Assembly: GCF_964340395.1 (NCBI RefSeq)
Contig: NC_135549.1
Coordinates: 32,446,832-32,510,831, forward strand
Length of the DNA: 64,000 nucleotides
Reading direction: 5' to 3'
Source of the DNA: Glandiceps talaboti
Lineage: Eukaryota > Hemichordata > Enteropneusta > Spengelidae
Shown here: positions 60,855-64,000 of the stretch, in pieces
Numbering within the stretch: position 1 is the first letter of the stretch
How the letters are laid out: every line of letters begins with the position of its first letter
Position numbers and translations under genes: made by a program
Notes under the pieces: generated by a model
The model's input: the letters and a program-made list of their open reading frames with translations, nothing else
The model's database searches: none
Told to the model about the DNA's origin: nothing

Positions 60855-60865
60855 TATACAATACA

Positions 60866-60897
<32 letters not shown>

Positions 60898-60986
60898 ATA
60901 TTATGCATACCCATACATACATACATACATACATACATATAATATTATACATACCCATACATACATACATACATACATACATACAT

Positions 60987-61026
<40 letters not shown>

Positions 61027-61075
61027 ACATACATACATACATACATACATACATACATACAAACACACACAGTGC
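60855..61075. repeat. (CATA)n/(CA)n microsatellite
   Basis: Tetranucleotide catacata runs with a CA stretch at 61003-61024. Confidence 0.95.
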
Positions 61076-61249
61076 CAAACTACACAGAATGTCAAGTAAG
61101 CCATTTTTTATTTTACTCCATACATGTATATATATTTTACCTTGCTACACTTCAATACCAAATGAAACTACAAACAGTATCAGTGTTGATGCAATCATTA
61201 TACAAAAGAATACACAACATTACAGAGAAAGGTTTTAGGTTTTTATATT

Positions 61250-62125
61250 AAAAAATACCGCCAATGGTGTTGTAGCACAACTGTCCAGTTTTTAAAAATG
61301 TTTATCCATATGCTAGTCCATGCTAACAAGAAGTGTTCATTTGATGAATGACTATCCAGTTGCCTATCCAACCATGTTACTATCTTTGCGATATACGCCA
61401 TTATTTGGCTGTTGCTATGGGCGTGGTCATGTTGTTAGATATATTTACATACATTTTTGTATGTTTTTGTTCACTTTTGTATGAATTCCTGATATGATCT
61501 TTGCAATATACATAATCATTTGGCTGTTGCTATGGCTGTGGTCTTGTTGCGAGGCAAATTTACATACATTTTTTGAATGTTTATTCAATTGTCTATTAAT
61601 CCCTGTTGTTATCTTTGTGAAATACATGACCATTTGGCTGTTGCTATGGCGTGGTCATGGTTGCTAGGGTATTTGGATACATGTTTTGAATGTTTATTCA
61701 CTTGCCTACCAGATTTGACCAAAATATACTGCCATTTGGTTATTGCTAAGGGCGTGGTCATGGTTGCTAGGGCCAATTTTGTCAAAATGTTTTGAATAAA
61801 ATCTGCAGAATAACACTTTCAGAAACATCTCACCTCTCAGTTTCAGAAACATCTCATCTCTCAGTTTCAGATTCACTGACCAAGTATTTTTTTGAGACGT
61901 AAGTTTTTGACCGAACATTTTTACACCTAATTTGCATATCACTTTTGGAATCACTGTATGCTTAATATTTCTTTGTCCATGCATCCCTAGATGCATTTCC
62001 ATTAAATTTCAGCCCAATCTGTTCAGTGGATTTGGAATTATAGATTTTTTTCTAAACAGACACATTTTTAGTCCCAATTTGCATATTACTGACGGAATCA
62101 TCATGTCATGAACAATTCACTTACT
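61250..62125 (-). mobile_element. Family A copy, inverted
   Basis: Reads atggtgttgtagcacaactg at the 3' end, then internal units inverted (tttggctgttgctatgggcg), then body text. Its 5' part is cut off by the next minisatellite. Confidence 0.75.
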
Positions 62126-63330
62126 ACCTGTGACCAGCAAATGATCACTTACCACCAGTTATCGGCAAATGATCACTTACCACCTGTGACCAGCAACTGA
62201 TCACTTACCACCTGTGACCAGCAAATGATCACTTACCACCTGTGACCAGCAACTGATCACTTACCACCTGTGACCAGCAAATGATCACTTATCACCAGCA
62301 AATGATCACTTACCACCTGTGACCAGCAAATGATCACTTACCACCTGTGACCAGCAAATGATCACTTACCACCAGTTATCGGCAAATGATCACTTACCAC
62401 CAGTTATCGGCAAATGATCACTTACTACCTGTGACCAGCAACTGATCACTTACCACCTGTGACCAGCAACTGATCACTTACCACCTGTGACCAGCAAATG
62501 TTCACTTATCACCTGTGACCAGCAAATGATCACTTACCACCTGTGACCAGCAAATGATCACTTACCATCTGTGACCAGCAAATGATCACTTACCACCAGT
62601 TATCGGCAAATGATCACTTACCACCGGTTATCGGCAAATGATCACTTACCACCTGTGACCAGCAACTGATCACTTACCACCTGTGACCAGCAACTGATCA
62701 CTTACCGCCTGTGACCAGCAAATGATCACTTACCGCCTGTGACAGCAACTGATCACTTACCACCAGTTATTGACAAATGATCACTTACCACCGGTTATCG
62801 GCAAATGATCACTTACCACCTGTGACCAGCAACTGATCACTTACCACCTGTGACCAGCAACTGATCACTTACCGCCTGTGACCAGCAAATGATCACTTAC
62901 CACCTGTGACCAGCAACTGATCACTTACCACCTGTGACCAGCAACTGATCACTTACCGCCTGTGACCAGCAAATGATCACTTACCGCCTGTGACAGCAAC
63001 TGAACACTTACCACCAGTTATTGGCAAATGATCACTTACCACCTGTGACCAGCAACTGATCACTTACCACCTGTGACCAGCAACTGATTACTTACCACCA
63101 GTTATCGGCAAATGATCACTTACCGCCTGTGACCAGCAACTGATCACTTACCACCAGTTATTGACAACTGATCACTTACCACCTGTGACCAGCAACTGAT
63201 CACTTACCACCAGTTATCGGCAAATGATCACTTACCACCTGTGACCAGCAACTGATCACTTACCACCAGTTATCGGCAAATGATCACTTACCACCTGTGA
63301 CCAGCAAATGATCACTTACCACCAGTTACC
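62120..63330 (-). repeat. 27-28-bp minisatellite, about 43 copies
   Basis: Plus-strand unit cagcaaatgatcacttacca plus cctgtgac, with a second variant cagttatcggcaaatgatca. On the minus (GNS sense) strand most units contain GGTAAGTGATC, a donor-like sequence. Variants recur as blocks about 250 bp apart. Confidence 0.95.
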
Positions 63331-63394
63331 AATCACTACACATTTCCTTATGATTATCTGGTTCTTGCAAGGTTGTCTTACTTGGTTATCACTT

Positions 63395-63640
63395 TCCATG
63401 GCAGAAGCTAGCTATGTGTTATGGCTATTGGGGGTCAAGGTCAAAATTTCAGCTCTCATTAGCAACCTCATTATTGATAATGTGGGGTACACACTTAAAT
63501 GGTGTCTGTATGAGGTATGGGGAAAAATGTTCATTTTTAACACAAATATGGCTGTCCAAGGTCAAGGTTGATAAATTAAGTGATATGTATAAAGTTGTAC
63601 TGTTCAGTGTTTGATGTGTATGCCAGGTTTAGTTATTATT
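63395..63640. repeat. Family B-type fragment
   Basis: Contains gggggtcaaggtcaaaattt and aaatatggctgtccaaggtc. No exon recognised. Confidence 0.45.
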
Positions 63641-64000
63641 AAGAACACAAATGGCGTTGTAGAACAACTGTTGACAGTACACTTTAATTTTCTGCAATTA
63701 TTATGTGGTCTACTTACTAGACATATTTGCATACATTCTTTGAAGATTTATTCCCATGCCTTCCCATCCATGGTGTTATATCTGCAATATACACCATCAT
63801 TTAATGTTGCTATGGGCATGGTCTTATTGCTAGGCATATACAATTTTTGCAATGTTTATTCATTTACCTTCCCATCACCGGTGTTATTTTGGCATTGTAC
63901 TTCATTGTTTACCTGTTGCTATGGGCATGGTCTTGTTGCTAAGCGCATTTACATTTTAAAAAAAATAATGTTTATTCAATTGCCCACTCATCTCTGTTGT
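63640..64000 (-). mobile_element. Family A copy, inverted, running off the window
   Basis: Starts aatggcgttgtagaacaact (inverted 3' end), then inverted internal units (gttgctatgggcatggtctt) to the edge. Confidence 0.7.

Noticed and set aside
60851-61104. MYVCMYV-repeat proteins
   Set aside because: Translations of a (CATA)n microsatellite.

Overview
The window is animal nuclear DNA. It has three intron-rich metazoan genes, weak GC content, several transposon families and no prokaryotic gene organisation. The gene types, the CR1/L2-like and other LINE debris, and above all the many minisatellites (some overlapping splice sites) suggest a marine invertebrate deuterostome. My best guess is amphioxus (Branchiostoma), which is inference: no sequence here proves the species.

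Layout. (1) About 0.5-24.1 kb, + strand: the 3' part of an adhesion GPCR gene. Eleven exons keep phase throughout and encode 751 residues: end of an Ig domain, HormR, GAIN with an intact GPS cleavage site, seven TM helices and a cytoplasmic tail. Its introns hold a 7.6-kb array of a 45-bp repeat, a hAT-like MITE, two copies of an interspersed repeat, an antisense LINE, a CR1/L2-like LINE fragment, a TIR element, a long hairpin and further minisatellites. (2) About 24.1-33.6 kb: intergenic, with a 27-bp array, a TIR element with 34-bp inverted ends, a 49-bp array rich in CACGTG and old LINE debris. (3) 33.9-44.9 kb, + strand: a complete four-exon Shisa-family gene of 238 residues. Its third intron is almost wholly a 30-bp repeat whose unit contains the exon-3 splice donor. 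(4) 44.9-54.5 kb: repeats and nested DNA elements, plus one weak SOCS-box-like exon candidate. (5) 54.7 kb to beyond the window end, - strand: the last three exons of N-acetylglucosamine-6-sulfatase (GNS), convergent with Shisa, with minisatellite-filled introns.

Roughly a third of the window is tandem repeat, and nearly every intron has its own unrelated array. The most notable pattern is that tandem duplications start at exon-intron boundaries: the donor of Shisa exon 3, the acceptor and first codons of a GAIN exon, the TM1 exon with its donor, and the flank of the GPS-exon acceptor. A further array upstream of the GNS exons carries GGTAAGTGATC in the GNS sense direction. The three genes are not an operon or an obvious pathway: one is a cell-surface receptor, one a membrane adaptor-type protein and one a lysosomal enzyme.
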